Source of the DNA: Castellaniella sp034675905
Lineage (GTDB): Bacteria; Pseudomonadota; Gammaproteobacteria; Burkholderiales; Burkholderiaceae_B
DNA length: 64,000 bases
Assembly: GCF_034675905.1 (NCBI RefSeq)
Contig: NZ_JAUCCV010000003.1
Location: 1 to 64,000 of the forward strand
Reading direction: 5' to 3'
Below, piece by piece: positions 42,764-51,498 of this stretch. The stretch's first letter is position 1. Every line of letters begins with the position of its first letter. The notes beneath the pieces were generated by a model. The model had not been told where the DNA came from. It did no database searches and saw nothing but the letters and a program-made list of their open reading frames with translations. Both the position numbers and the translations under genes were made by a program.

Positions 42764-43480
42764 TCAGCGGCCCAGGTGGCGGGACAACCGTCCCTCCATG
42801 ATCAGCAGCACCCGCCGCAACACCTCGACAACACACAAATACAGCACTGCGGCCCAAAGATAGATTTCAAAATTGAAACTTCTGGAATAGGCCAGTTTGG
42901 TGACGCCCATGACGTCATACACGGTCACCAGGGAAGCAATCGCGCTGGCCTTGACCAGCAGAATCATTTCATTGCCCAGCGGCCCGATTGCGATCCGCAT
43001 GGACTGCGGCAGCATCACGCTTAGAAAGGTCCGCACACGCCCCAGGCTGAGCGCTCGGCAGGCCTCTCTTTGCCCTGCAGGAATCGCCAGCAGACTGCCA
43101 CGAAAGATCTCTGCCTGATAGGCCGCTGTATTCAAGGTAAAGGCCAACAGCGCGCACCACCAGGGATCGCGGAAAAACCACCACAGGTTGATCGACTGCC
43201 AAAATCCGCGAAAAGCGCCCATCCCGTAATACAGCAGAAACAGCTGAGCCAGCAGCGGGGAGCCGCGGAAAAAATAGATATAGCCACTGCTGAACCCGCG
43301 GACCAGCCGCCGGGCCGACAAGCGCCCCCACACCAACACCCAGCCCAGCAGCCAGCCTAGAAGGAAGGACAGCAAGACCAGTTTCATGGTGATCCAGAAA
43401 CCCGTCAGCATGCGCAGACCATAGAGATCCAGCAAAGACGGGTCCAGGAAGTACGATAAGAAATGCTTGGCTGCATCCAT
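42764..43480 (-). CDS. Amino acid ABC transporter permease (second)
   Basis: A 238-residue membrane protein with about five helices and the HisM/ArtM-type EAA loop (REACRALSLGRVRTFLSVMLPQSMRIAIGPLGNE). It starts with a periplasmic/amphipathic stretch (KHFLSYFLDPSLLDLYGLRMLTGFW). Heterodimer partner of the permease whose gene ends 5 bases upstream. The fold and EAA loop are of the type I importer family. Confidence 0.92.
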   Translation of the reverse strand: MDAAKHFLSYFLDPSLLDLYGLRMLTGFWITMKLVLLSFLLGWLLGWVLVWGRLSARRLVRGFSSGYIYFFRGSPLLAQLFLLYYGMGAFRGFWQSINLWWFFRDPWWCALLAFTLNTAAYQAEIFRGSLLAIPAGQREACRALSLGRVRTFLSVMLPQSMRIAIGPLGNEMILLVKASAIASLVTVYDVMGVTKLAYSRSFNFEIYLWAAVLYLCVVEVLRRVLLIMEGRLSRHLGR

Positions 43481-43485
43481 GGCGA

Positions 43486-44199
43486 TCAGCTCTTTTGCAG
43501 ATGGCGCGAAAAACGACTTTCAGCGCGGGAAAACAGCAAGCCGGACACCGCCGACAGGATCAGATACAGCACACAGGCTGCGCCATAGAACAAGACAGGT
43601 TCTCGGGTCGCCGTGACGGCCAGACTGGTCTGGCGCATGATGTCTGCCAAAGAAATGGTCGATACCAGCGAAGTGTCCTTCAGCAGGGTCAGCCAATTGT
43701 TCGTCAAACCAGGCAAAGCGACCCGCATCAACTGGGGAAACGTCACCCGCCACAGCGCGCTCCAGCGCGACAAGCCCAAAGCCTGCGCCGCTTCACTCTG
43801 CCCTTGCGGAACAGCCTTGAAAGCGCCGAGCCAGACCTCGCTGGAAAAAGCAGCCAGCACCAGGCTGAAGGCGATCACCCCAGCCACGAAGGCATTGACG
43901 GCAATGCCTCCGGTATAACCCAGATGCCGCATCAACCGTTCCGCCGCGATCTGGCTGCCGTAATAGACCAGAAACAGCGTCAGAAGCTCGGGCAAGCCGC
44001 GAAACACGGTTGAAAACAGGGTGGCCGACAAGCGGGCGGCCGAGCGCTGCGACCGGGCGCCCAGCGCCACCAGCAGCCCTAATGGGAAGCCGAAGGGCAC
44101 ACAGCACAACGCCAGCAGGATCGTGACCAAGGCGCCAGCCAACAGCGCATCCCCCCACCCGCTCTCTCCCCAGGACAGCAATTGCAATACATCAAGCAT
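43486..44199 (-). CDS. Amino acid ABC transporter permease (first)
   Basis: A 237-residue membrane protein with about five helices and the EAA loop QSEAAQALGLSRWSALWRVTFPQLMRVALPGLTNNW; it is of HisQ/ArtQ/OccQ type (FRGLPELLTLFLVYYG near residue 67). ATG at 44199 (MLDVLQLLSWGESGWGDALL) is the likely start; the longer frame to 44325 would overlap the binding-protein gene. It forms the channel with the second permease. Confidence 0.92.
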   Translation of the reverse strand: MLDVLQLLSWGESGWGDALLAGALVTILLALCCVPFGFPLGLLVALGARSQRSAARLSATLFSTVFRGLPELLTLFLVYYGSQIAAERLMRHLGYTGGIAVNAFVAGVIAFSLVLAAFSSEVWLGAFKAVPQGQSEAAQALGLSRWSALWRVTFPQLMRVALPGLTNNWLTLLKDTSLVSTISLADIMRQTSLAVTATREPVLFYGAACVLYLILSAVSGLLFSRAESRFSRHLQKS

Positions 44200-44272
44200 G
44201 GAAGCATCGGCCCCGAACAGGCCGCTCCGTGTGGATGAACAATGCAAACGGTGGCATGCGCCACCCATCCGG

Positions 44273-45037
44273 TCAGTAGATATCCAGCCCGAAGTAACGC
44301 TGGGAGATCCGCTGATAAGAGCCATCGGCGCGAATCGCTTGAATCGCCTGATTCAGCCGGCCGCGCAAAGCATCGTCACCCTGGCGCACCGCAATCGCGA
44401 TATCCCCCTGCGTCCCCGGCAAGTCGCCCAGCAGCTTGCAACAATCATGGCTGTGCTTGCGCATCCACTCGATCAGGGGATATTTATCATGCACCAGTGC
44501 GTCCAGGCGACCGCTGATCAAGTCGCTGCCCGCTTCGTCGGCGGTCGGGTACAAACGCACCTCGGCCCCTGCCTTGCCGTAAACATCCTCGGCATACATC
44601 CCAGGCGTGCTGGACGACTGAGCGCCGACCACCTTGTCCTTGAACGCCGCCGCATCCAGGCTCTTCAGCTCGGAGTCGCGCAGCACCGCCACCGACATCG
44701 ACGTACGGTAGTAATGCTCAGTGAAATCCACCTGCTTGGCGCGTTCCGCCGTCACGGCCATGGACGAAATGATGGCATCGAACTTGCGAGCCATCAGCGC
44801 CGGAATGATGCCGTCCCAGTCCTGGGCAACGAATACGCATTCGACCTTCATCTGCTTGCACAAGGCATTGGAAATATCGATGTCGAAGCCCACGTATCCG
44901 CCATTGGCGCTGGGCGCGCTAAAGGGCGGATAGGCGGCCTCCAGGCCGATGCGCAACGTTTCAGCCCCCGCCGGGGCTCCCAGCCCCAGCCCACAGGCCA
45001 GTGCCAGCCACGCAGTAAAGATCTTCAGTTTCTTCAT
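44273..45037 (-). CDS. Basic amino acid ABC transporter solute-binding protein
   Basis: A 254-residue periplasmic binding protein of the HisJ/ArgT/lysine-arginine-ornithine cluster. A signal peptide (ending APAGA, about residue 25) is followed by the family start TLRIGLEAAYPPFSAP; further markers are VGFDIDISNALCKQM, DWDGIIPALMARKFDAIISSM and the Cys pair HDCCK. Preferred ligand inferred as arginine or ornithine from co-transcription with arginase and ornithine cyclodeaminase. AGGAGA lies 8 bases before the ATG. A hairpin upstream may stabilise its message. Confidence 0.92.
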   Translation of the reverse strand: MKKLKIFTAWLALACGLGLGAPAGAETLRIGLEAAYPPFSAPSANGGYVGFDIDISNALCKQMKVECVFVAQDWDGIIPALMARKFDAIISSMAVTAERAKQVDFTEHYYRTSMSVAVLRDSELKSLDAAAFKDKVVGAQSSSTPGMYAEDVYGKAGAEVRLYPTADEAGSDLISGRLDALVHDKYPLIEWMRKHSHDCCKLLGDLPGTQGDIAIAVRQGDDALRGRLNQAIQAIRADGSYQRISQRYFGLDIY

Positions 45038-45070
45038 GGGTTTTGTCTCCTGTTTTTTTATAGAAAATCG

Positions 45071-45103
45071 CCCCTGATGCTGATCTATCGATCGTCTCAG
45101 GGG
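45071..45103 (-). other. Intercistronic hairpin between arginase and binding-protein genes
   Basis: On the minus strand CCCCTGA (45097-45103) pairs with TCAGGGG (45071-45077), with GATC pairing inside. It overlaps the arginase stop codon and precedes the binding-protein start by 34 bases. Such stems often mark processing or partial termination sites that raise the binding-protein level over the rest of the operon. Confidence 0.5.
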
Positions 45104-46044
45104 CCGGGTAAAGGCTGTAGCAGCCGATCGCGCACCAAAGTGCTTTTGCCAAAAAGGCTTTCCACCATCTGCACCGCCACTTTGGCGGTGCCATTGCGGA
45201 CATCCAGAGCAGGATTCAGTTCGACAATGTCCAGCGATGCGACACGACCGGTATCCGCCAGCATTTCCATGCACAATTGAGCCTCGCGCCATGTGGGCCC
45301 GCCCTGCACGGTGGTACCGACGCCAGGGGCGTAGCTGGGGTCCAGGAAATCCACATCAAAGCTGACATGCACATGGGCATCGTCGGGCAGGCCGGCCAAA
45401 GCCGCCTGCATCACTGCCTGCATGCCCAGTTCGTCGATCAGGCGCATGTCGTATACGTCCAGACCCTGTTCATGCACAAACAAACGTTCTTGGCGATCCA
45501 CGCTGCGGATGCCGATCATGCGCAGGTCACCGATCTGCAAGGCGGGGCCCGCCCCCCCCAGATCCACCAGACCATCCGGACCAAAGCCACACAGACAGGC
45601 AACCGGCATGCCATGCACGTTTCCGCTGGGCGTCAGGCTGGCCGTATTGAAATCCGTATGCGCATCCAGCCAGAACACCCGCAAGGGGCGCCCGATCCGG
45701 CGGCAATGACGGGCGACGGCGCCCACCGAACCAACACCCAGGCAGTGGTCTCCGCCCAGCATGATCGGGATGCGATCGGCCTGAAGCTGCGCCGTCACCG
45801 CATCAAAAAGCGCATGATTCCACTGTGTCACTTCGGGCAGATGACGATAGCCATCCCGTGGTGGTTGCCAAGGGTTGCCCGGGCCGCTCAGATTGCCGGC
45901 ATCGACGACGCTCAGACCCTGCCGGATCAGCGCCCGTTCCAGGCCGGCCACGCGCAGCGCCTCCGGCCCCATCGAGGCGCCACGGGCGCCTGCGCCGATA
46001 TCCGTCGGTGCGCCGATCAGGGCGGCTACCTTTCCTGTCATCAT
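45097..46044 (-). CDS. rocF: Arginase
   Basis: A 315-residue ureohydrolase with all metal-binding motifs of the dimanganese site: GGDH (H100), DAHTD (D127, H129, D131) and SFDVDFLDP (D230, D232). Early IGAPTDIGAGARGASMGPEALR and late LDIVELNP match bacterial arginases better than agmatinases or formiminoglutamases. It splits arginine into ornithine and urea. It lies 17 bases after the ornithine cyclodeaminase gene and upstream of the transporter. Two adjacent ATG codons (46044 and 46041) are possible starts. Confidence 0.94.
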   Translation of the reverse strand: MMTGKVAALIGAPTDIGAGARGASMGPEALRVAGLERALIRQGLSVVDAGNLSGPGNPWQPPRDGYRHLPEVTQWNHALFDAVTAQLQADRIPIMLGGDHCLGVGSVGAVARHCRRIGRPLRVFWLDAHTDFNTASLTPSGNVHGMPVACLCGFGPDGLVDLGGAGPALQIGDLRMIGIRSVDRQERLFVHEQGLDVYDMRLIDELGMQAVMQAALAGLPDDAHVHVSFDVDFLDPSYAPGVGTTVQGGPTWREAQLCMEMLADTGRVASLDIVELNPALDVRNGTAKVAVQMVESLFGKSTLVRDRLLQPLPGP

Positions 46045-46061
46045 TGATCTCCCTAGTAGAC

Positions 46062-47138
46062 TCAGGCCTCATGCGGGCAGGCCAGCGCCGCCTTTTCCAT
46101 GCCTGCCGCCGTACCGGCAGACAGGCGCTGCATGGCGCCAAACAGATCCTTGGGATTGCCGGTTTGCGGCACCAGCTCGAACTCGCGGCCGATCTGCAAT
46201 GCCCGCGCTTGATCCCACAGGAAACGCAAAGCGGAAAAATCTTCCAGCGCAAAGCCGACGGAATCAAATACCGTGATCTCGGCATCGGACCGGCGGCCGG
46301 GGCGCCGTCCTGTCAGCACTTCCCAGAGCGGGACCACCGCATAAGCGCTGGGCATCTGCTGGATCTCTCCCTCGATCCGGGACTGGGGCTCGAATTCCAC
46401 GAACGTCGTGGCGCCCGACAGAATATCGGCATGCAATTCGGTCTTGCCCGGACAGTCCCCGCCAACGGCATTGACGTGCACACCGGGCTGCACCATATCG
46501 GGCGTCAGGATCAAAGCATTGGTCTTGTCCGCCGTGACGGTCGTGATGATATCCACCCCAGCCACCGCATCCTGCGTGCTACGGGCCAACTGGACATCCA
46601 GGCCCTGGACACCCGCCAGATTCTGCTTCAGCTTATGGCTGGCCTCGGGATCAATGTCATAGATCCGCAACGTATCGATGCCCAGCAGATGATGAAAAGC
46701 CAGCGCCTGGAATTCGCTTTGAGCGCCATTGCCGATCAGTGCCATGGTACGGGCCTCTTTGCGCGCCAGGACGCGGGCGGCCATGACCGACGTGGCCGCC
46801 GTACGCAGCGCGGTCGTCAGTGTCAGTTCACTCAACAGCAAGGGCCGGCCGGTACTGACTTCCGCCAGTGCGCCAAACGCCATGACGGTGGGCAAGCCAT
46901 GGGAAGGGTTGGAGGGGTGGCCGTTGACGAACTTGAAGGAATAGCGGTCCGCATCCGACGTCGGCATCAGTTCGATCACGCCGACCGTGGAATGGCTGGC
47001 CAGGCGGGCGATCTTTTCGAAAGACTCCCAGCGCACGAAATCATCTTGGATGTATCGGGACAGCAGGTCCAGAGTCCTGCGGATATTCATACGAGCAACC
47101 AGCACGGCTACGTCGCTTGTCGTCAGCATCAATGCCAT
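46062..47138 (-). CDS. ocd: Ornithine cyclodeaminase
   Basis: A 358-residue member of the OCD/mu-crystallin family: substrate region YSFKFVNGHPSNPSHGLPTV (with the reactive Lys), dinucleotide fold ALIGNGAQSEFQALAFHHLLGI, VGGDCPGKTELHADIL with the catalytic Asp, and IDPEAS after the second strand. The match to the long bacterial ornithine cyclodeaminase (about 350 residues) is close. It converts ornithine to proline and ammonia with bound NAD. First gene of the arginine operon, divergent from an Lrp-type regulator. Confidence 0.93.
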   Translation of the reverse strand: MALMLTTSDVAVLVARMNIRRTLDLLSRYIQDDFVRWESFEKIARLASHSTVGVIELMPTSDADRYSFKFVNGHPSNPSHGLPTVMAFGALAEVSTGRPLLLSELTLTTALRTAATSVMAARVLARKEARTMALIGNGAQSEFQALAFHHLLGIDTLRIYDIDPEASHKLKQNLAGVQGLDVQLARSTQDAVAGVDIITTVTADKTNALILTPDMVQPGVHVNAVGGDCPGKTELHADILSGATTFVEFEPQSRIEGEIQQMPSAYAVVPLWEVLTGRRPGRRSDAEITVFDSVGFALEDFSALRFLWDQARALQIGREFELVPQTGNPKDLFGAMQRLSAGTAAGMEKAALACPHEA

Positions 47139-47306
47139 GATGCGCCTCCTGTCTGATTATTGTGTCTTGGTCCGGCATCTTGAAATCCATGCGCATCCGT
47201 CGTTCGATCCACCGCACATGCCGCTTGCTCGAGGACGGGGCTGAAGGATTTCCGGTCGGGCTGAACCTATTATTCTTCAGAGGAGAGGCAATTCATATAA
47301 TCAATT

Positions 47307-47357
47307 TCATACAAAAAACGATAGATTTTTGAACAAAATGTATGATGTTGATATCAA
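47307..47357. promoter_or_regulatory. Candidate Lrp-family binding region
   Basis: In the 240-base gap between ocd and the Lrp-type gene, TCATACA (47307-47313) and TGTATGA (47339-47345) form an inverted pair centred 32 bp apart, about three helical turns. A 10-bp palindrome TTGATATCAA follows at 47348-47357, ending 21 bases before the regulator's start codon. The stretch is distinctly AT-rich. Confidence 0.5.
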
Positions 47358-47378
47358 TATGTCAGAAGTAGGTTCGGA

Positions 47379-47804
47379 ATGGACTCCCTCGACCACCAGA
47401 TCCTCTCTTATCTACGCAACGACGCCCGCCTCTCGGTCGCCACATTGGCCAAAAAACTGGGGGTATCGCGCGGTACCGTCTGCAATCGCATCGCCCGTAT
47501 GGAACGCGATCACATCATCCTGGGCTACACCGTGCGCGTGCAGGCCGACGCTCAGCCTCAGGACATCAACGCCTGGATGAGCATCGCCATCGAAGGCCAT
47601 GAAACGTCGCGCATCGTGCGCGACCTGACCGGCGAACCTGCTGTCTGGGCGCTGCACGACACCAATGGCCGCTGGGATCTGCTGGCGGAACTGCGGGTCA
47701 CCAGCATCGCCCAGCTATCTGATGCGCTGGAGCGCATCCGTCTGATCAAAGGCATTTCAGCAACCGAAACCAGTCTGCACCTGAAGACCCGGCAACTGCG
47801 TTGA
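47379..47804 (+). CDS. Lrp/AsnC family transcriptional regulator
   Basis: A 141-residue regulator: N-terminal winged helix (DHQILSYLRNDARLSVATLAKKLGVSRGTVCNRIARMERD, read in sections; recognition helix about residues 30-43) and C-terminal RAM ligand domain (about 65-137). It sits back to back with the ocd-arginase-transporter operon, the usual place for a local activator responding to arginine or ornithine, as with other Lrp-type regulators of arginine catabolism. Start at 47379 gives the standard MDSLDHQIL opening. Confidence 0.9.
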   Translation: MDSLDHQILSYLRNDARLSVATLAKKLGVSRGTVCNRIARMERDHIILGYTVRVQADAQPQDINAWMSIAIEGHETSRIVRDLTGEPAVWALHDTNGRWDLLAELRVTSIAQLSDALERIRLIKGISATETSLHLKTRQLR

Positions 47805-47828
47805 CGGCGTCAGCGCAGCCTGGCCACC

Positions 47829-50800
47829 TCACTTCCCATTGGCCTCTTGGGTCGCGGCATCAATCGGCACTTCCGTGATCTTGGGCTCACTCCAGGTCCC
47901 CTTGACCTGATAGCGCACCGTCATGGCCTTGGCCAGCGGCGTTTTCAGCAGCCACTGGGTGACAAAGGCGCCCAGGCCGATCAAGGGATTGATGGCGATG
48001 CCCGCCGCCAGGGCGGCGCCGCTGACGTCCAGATTGGGCACAATGACCGCCTGCATATTCAGGGATTTGTCGAGGATGTTCGTGCTGCCTTCCAACAGCA
48101 CAGTGCCGACCGAGCCGATGAGCTTGTAATCATGCGCCTGCACGACTCCCCGGCTCAGACTCAGAGAGCCACGCAGCTGATCAAAGGGGAAGCCGTCCTT
48201 GGGCAGGCCCGCCAGGCCCTGATCCAGGTGATTCAAGCGTGCAATGGACTGCAGGGACAAGATTTCCAGCAATTTCCCGGTTTGCGACGCAACCTTCAGG
48301 ATACGGCCCTTGTCGAGTTCGATCTGCAGACTGCCGCTCAGGTCGGCCTTGTCATGCCGCCACGGCAGGTCACGCCAGGTGAAATCGCCCTTCAGCGTCC
48401 CCTGCCCGCCCGACAACATGCCTGGCCACCCCGCACGAGACAGCCAGGCCCCCAGGTCCTGGGCCTTGACCGTTGCTTGCAGACTCAAGCCCCGATCCGG
48501 GCCGCGCAAGCGCCAGGCGCCAGAGCCTTGCAGACGGGCGTCCTCATCCCCGATGCGCAGGTGGTTCATCTGCCAGACATGGTGCGCGTTGTCTCGCACG
48601 CCCTCCAGAGACAAAGCCCCCATGGCACGGCCATACAGGCGCAAATCATCGGCCTGCAGGATCAGGCCGGGGATCTCCAGATCATCTTCGAAGCTGGCGG
48701 CATCGGCTGCGGGATCGGCCGGCAGCAGCGACTGCGTATCCCTGGGATCATCCCCCAGGCTCAGGCGGGCAAAACGCCCCGACAAAGGACCTTGCACCCG
48801 GCCATCCAATTCCCGCCACTTCAGGGTGCCGGTGGTCTGCTCGGAACGCAGATTCAGGGACCACTGCTCGTCCGGCGTGCGCGTCACGCGCAACACGGCA
48901 TGATCCAGGCGCGTAAGCTGCAGACGCAGCTGATCCGCCTGGACGCTGAGCAAAGACAGATCCGGCCACAATGGCCGGGCAGCTGCACGAGCGGCACGGC
49001 CACGCCGGGGAATGGAAAACTCATCCACGATCCGGTTCCAGAGATCCAGATCGATCAGGGGATAGCGCAACGCCAAGCGCAAGCCCGGCTCGGCAGGATC
49101 GGCCGCCTGCCCCACGCCGACCAAGGCCTGCTGAAAATAGGGCCCCTGCCGCATCCGCCGGACATGGCGTAAGCCCACGACCACCAGATCACCCAGACGC
49201 ACGTCCAGAATATCGGCTTGCTCATCCGCATCGGTCCAGTGCACCTGCAGGGATCGCGCCTGCTCGACAGGCTTGGCCAGAGGGGCAGGAAAATCCAGAC
49301 CCAGGCCGCGTGTATCCGAGTCCAGATTGAAGACATAGGCGCCACCCTGCTGTGCCAACTGCGCCCGATAATCCAGCGCCCCTGACAGACGCTTCATGCC
49401 CGGCACACCGACAAACGCCGCCAAGGCCTTGGCCGTCATGTGGCCCTGCAAAGACAAACCCGCCGCCTGCGCCCCTCCCAGCGCCCCCTGCACCCGCACC
49501 GCGCCACCCAGGATGGTGGCCGTCAGGGGGTGGGCGATCTGCACACCCTGTTCGCTGAAATGCAGGCTGCCATCGATCGCCTCGAAGGGCGGCGCCTGCG
49601 GCAGAAACTGCAAGCGCCCTTGCTGCAGATCGATACGCCCTTGCACCTGGCTGTCGTCTGTGCGCAAAAGCGGGATCGTCAGCGCCAAGGGCACCTGCCA
49701 GTCGCCGGCGGCCGATGCTTCGTCAAAGACGCCATCAAGCAGATGCGCCAGCGGCGTCTGGCGGATCAGGTTCATGTATGTCTCGCCATCCGCTGCGCTG
49801 TGGCCCGAGACCTGCAGGGTAGCGTCGTGCTCGAGATCGGGTATCCTGGCCCGCAATCCGCTCAGGCGGATCTCCTGCCCAGGCGCCGGTTCCATCCGCG
49901 CAGTCGACGCGCTCAGGCGCAGATCCATGCGATGCAGGTCCGCCGTGCCGATCATGTCCTGCAGCAAAGGCCAGGATTGCCCCTTGGGCGCATCCGGTAC
50001 AAACTCGATCCGCGCATCGCGGAAATCCCCCCTGACCTGGAAATCCCCGGCCTGGGGCTTTTCGCCAAAGGGAAAGTCGGCCAGATCCCCGCGCAACACC
50101 CATTGACCATTGAAGAGCGTTCCCGCCTGCAAACCCTTGGACAGCCATTCCCGCGCATCGGCATCGACTTCAAGCGGCAGATAGCGGTGGATGGCATCCA
50201 GGCGGGCGCGTGCAATCGTGCCCTGGAAATCCGCCGTTCCGGCCAGCCCCCCGCTATCCCAACGGCCCGCCCCCTGCAGCGCAATGTCGGCGTTGCGCCA
50301 ATCCAGACGCTGCAACTCCAAAGCCCACCGGCCGGCATGCTGCACGCTGCCGCGGACCGCCACGGCGCCAAACGCCAGCGGCGCCTCAAACCACTGCGGC
50401 TGTGTCAGGCGAATATCCTGGGTGCGCAGATCAAACGCCAGGCCATTCGGGGCGTCGCCCCCCTGGGCCAGCGCCTGCCATTGATCCAAGCCGCCCTGCA
50501 GCCAGAGTTCCGCCTGCGGCACCTGCACCTGCAGAGGGCCGGCATCCGGGGATCCCCAGCGCACCGCCTGCAAGCCCAGCAACAGCGTCAGCTCCGGCGA
50601 ACGCTGTCCGGCACGGGCCCAGAACTGCGCGTCCAGCCGCCCCTGTTCCAGGGCCTGCGGCAGATCGACCCAAGGACGCCAATCTCGCGCCCCCGCCCCG
50701 GACAGCTGCAGCCAGCCCCGCCAGTCCGCAGCCCTCCCCCGCATCAGCGCAGCGGCATCGGCCACCACTCTGATATCCAGACGGGCATCCCCCGCCAGAG

Positions 50801-51428
50801 GCGCTCGAGCCGACAGCGACAGCCCCCATTCATCGGCCCCCTGGCGGCGCAAGACGACATGCGCATCACGCAACACCAGTTCAGGCGCGCCGCGCAATTG
50901 GTCGTCCCAATGCACCGTGGCATCCTGAAAGGCAATCAAGGGTTGAGCCAACACCCATTGCAGCCAGCCCGGCACGGTCGCCTGATCGGTCGCCCGGTCC
51001 ACGCCCAGCACCTGACCCAATAGACGAAGCCGCCCGTCGGGCAAACGGGCAAGGCCCAGATCCATGCCCTGCACCTGCAGGCGCAACACGCCTTGGCGAC
51101 CGGGCAGAAGGGCGGCCCAGTTCAAGCTGGCCCGGACACTGGGCGCTGCCAGCCAGTCATGCCCCTGATCATCGGATACCCGCACCTGACGAAGATCGAA
51201 CTGCGGGTTCCAGCCGTGCCAGGACACCTGGATCGACCCAAGGGAGACCTGTGCGCCCGCCGCTTGCGATAAACGGGCGGCAATCTGCGGCCGCCAATCG
51301 TCCAGATGCGGCAAAATCAGGTAGCGACCTGCCAGCAGCAAGCCCGCCAACCCAAAGTACAGGCACAGCAAGACCGCGCAGATGCGCCGCGGCCAGACAC
51401 AGGAAAGCTTTGAAATGAATTGGCGCAT
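47829..51428 (-). CDS. yhdP: YhdP-family AsmA-like envelope protein
   Basis: A 1199-residue protein with a single N-terminal transmembrane helix (about residues 15-37) and a very long periplasmic part of repeating beta-groove modules. YhdP is one of the AsmA-like bridge proteins (with TamB and YdbH) that carry phospholipids between inner and outer membrane. Near the C terminus are the conserved stretches GTVLLEGSTNILDKSLNMQAVIVPNLDVSGAALAAG and NPLIGLGAFVTQWLLKTPLAKAM, read with short gaps. Divergent from glnE. Length is near the 1266 of E. coli. Confidence 0.9.
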   Translation of the reverse strand: MRQFISKLSCVWPRRICAVLLCLYFGLAGLLLAGRYLILPHLDDWRPQIAARLSQAAGAQVSLGSIQVSWHGWNPQFDLRQVRVSDDQGHDWLAAPSVRASLNWAALLPGRQGVLRLQVQGMDLGLARLPDGRLRLLGQVLGVDRATDQATVPGWLQWVLAQPLIAFQDATVHWDDQLRGAPELVLRDAHVVLRRQGADEWGLSLSARAPLAGDARLDIRVVADAAALMRGRAADWRGWLQLSGAGARDWRPWVDLPQALEQGRLDAQFWARAGQRSPELTLLLGLQAVRWGSPDAGPLQVQVPQAELWLQGGLDQWQALAQGGDAPNGLAFDLRTQDIRLTQPQWFEAPLAFGAVAVRGSVQHAGRWALELQRLDWRNADIALQGAGRWDSGGLAGTADFQGTIARARLDAIHRYLPLEVDADAREWLSKGLQAGTLFNGQWVLRGDLADFPFGEKPQAGDFQVRGDFRDARIEFVPDAPKGQSWPLLQDMIGTADLHRMDLRLSASTARMEPAPGQEIRLSGLRARIPDLEHDATLQVSGHSAADGETYMNLIRQTPLAHLLDGVFDEASAAGDWQVPLALTIPLLRTDDSQVQGRIDLQQGRLQFLPQAPPFEAIDGSLHFSEQGVQIAHPLTATILGGAVRVQGALGGAQAAGLSLQGHMTAKALAAFVGVPGMKRLSGALDYRAQLAQQGGAYVFNLDSDTRGLGLDFPAPLAKPVEQARSLQVHWTDADEQADILDVRLGDLVVVGLRHVRRMRQGPYFQQALVGVGQAADPAEPGLRLALRYPLIDLDLWNRIVDEFSIPRRGRAARAAARPLWPDLSLLSVQADQLRLQLTRLDHAVLRVTRTPDEQWSLNLRSEQTTGTLKWRELDGRVQGPLSGRFARLSLGDDPRDTQSLLPADPAADAASFEDDLEIPGLILQADDLRLYGRAMGALSLEGVRDNAHHVWQMNHLRIGDEDARLQGSGAWRLRGPDRGLSLQATVKAQDLGAWLSRAGWPGMLSGGQGTLKGDFTWRDLPWRHDKADLSGSLQIELDKGRILKVASQTGKLLEILSLQSIARLNHLDQGLAGLPKDGFPFDQLRGSLSLSRGVVQAHDYKLIGSVGTVLLEGSTNILDKSLNMQAVIVPNLDVSGAALAAGIAINPLIGLGAFVTQWLLKTPLAKAMTVRYQVKGTWSEPKITEVPIDAATQEANGK

Positions 51429-51498
51429 GCCGAATTTTGCAGTATGTTAAAGCCCCTGCCCACCCGGCTGCACCGGGCCCAGCTTCACCGAATCACTG

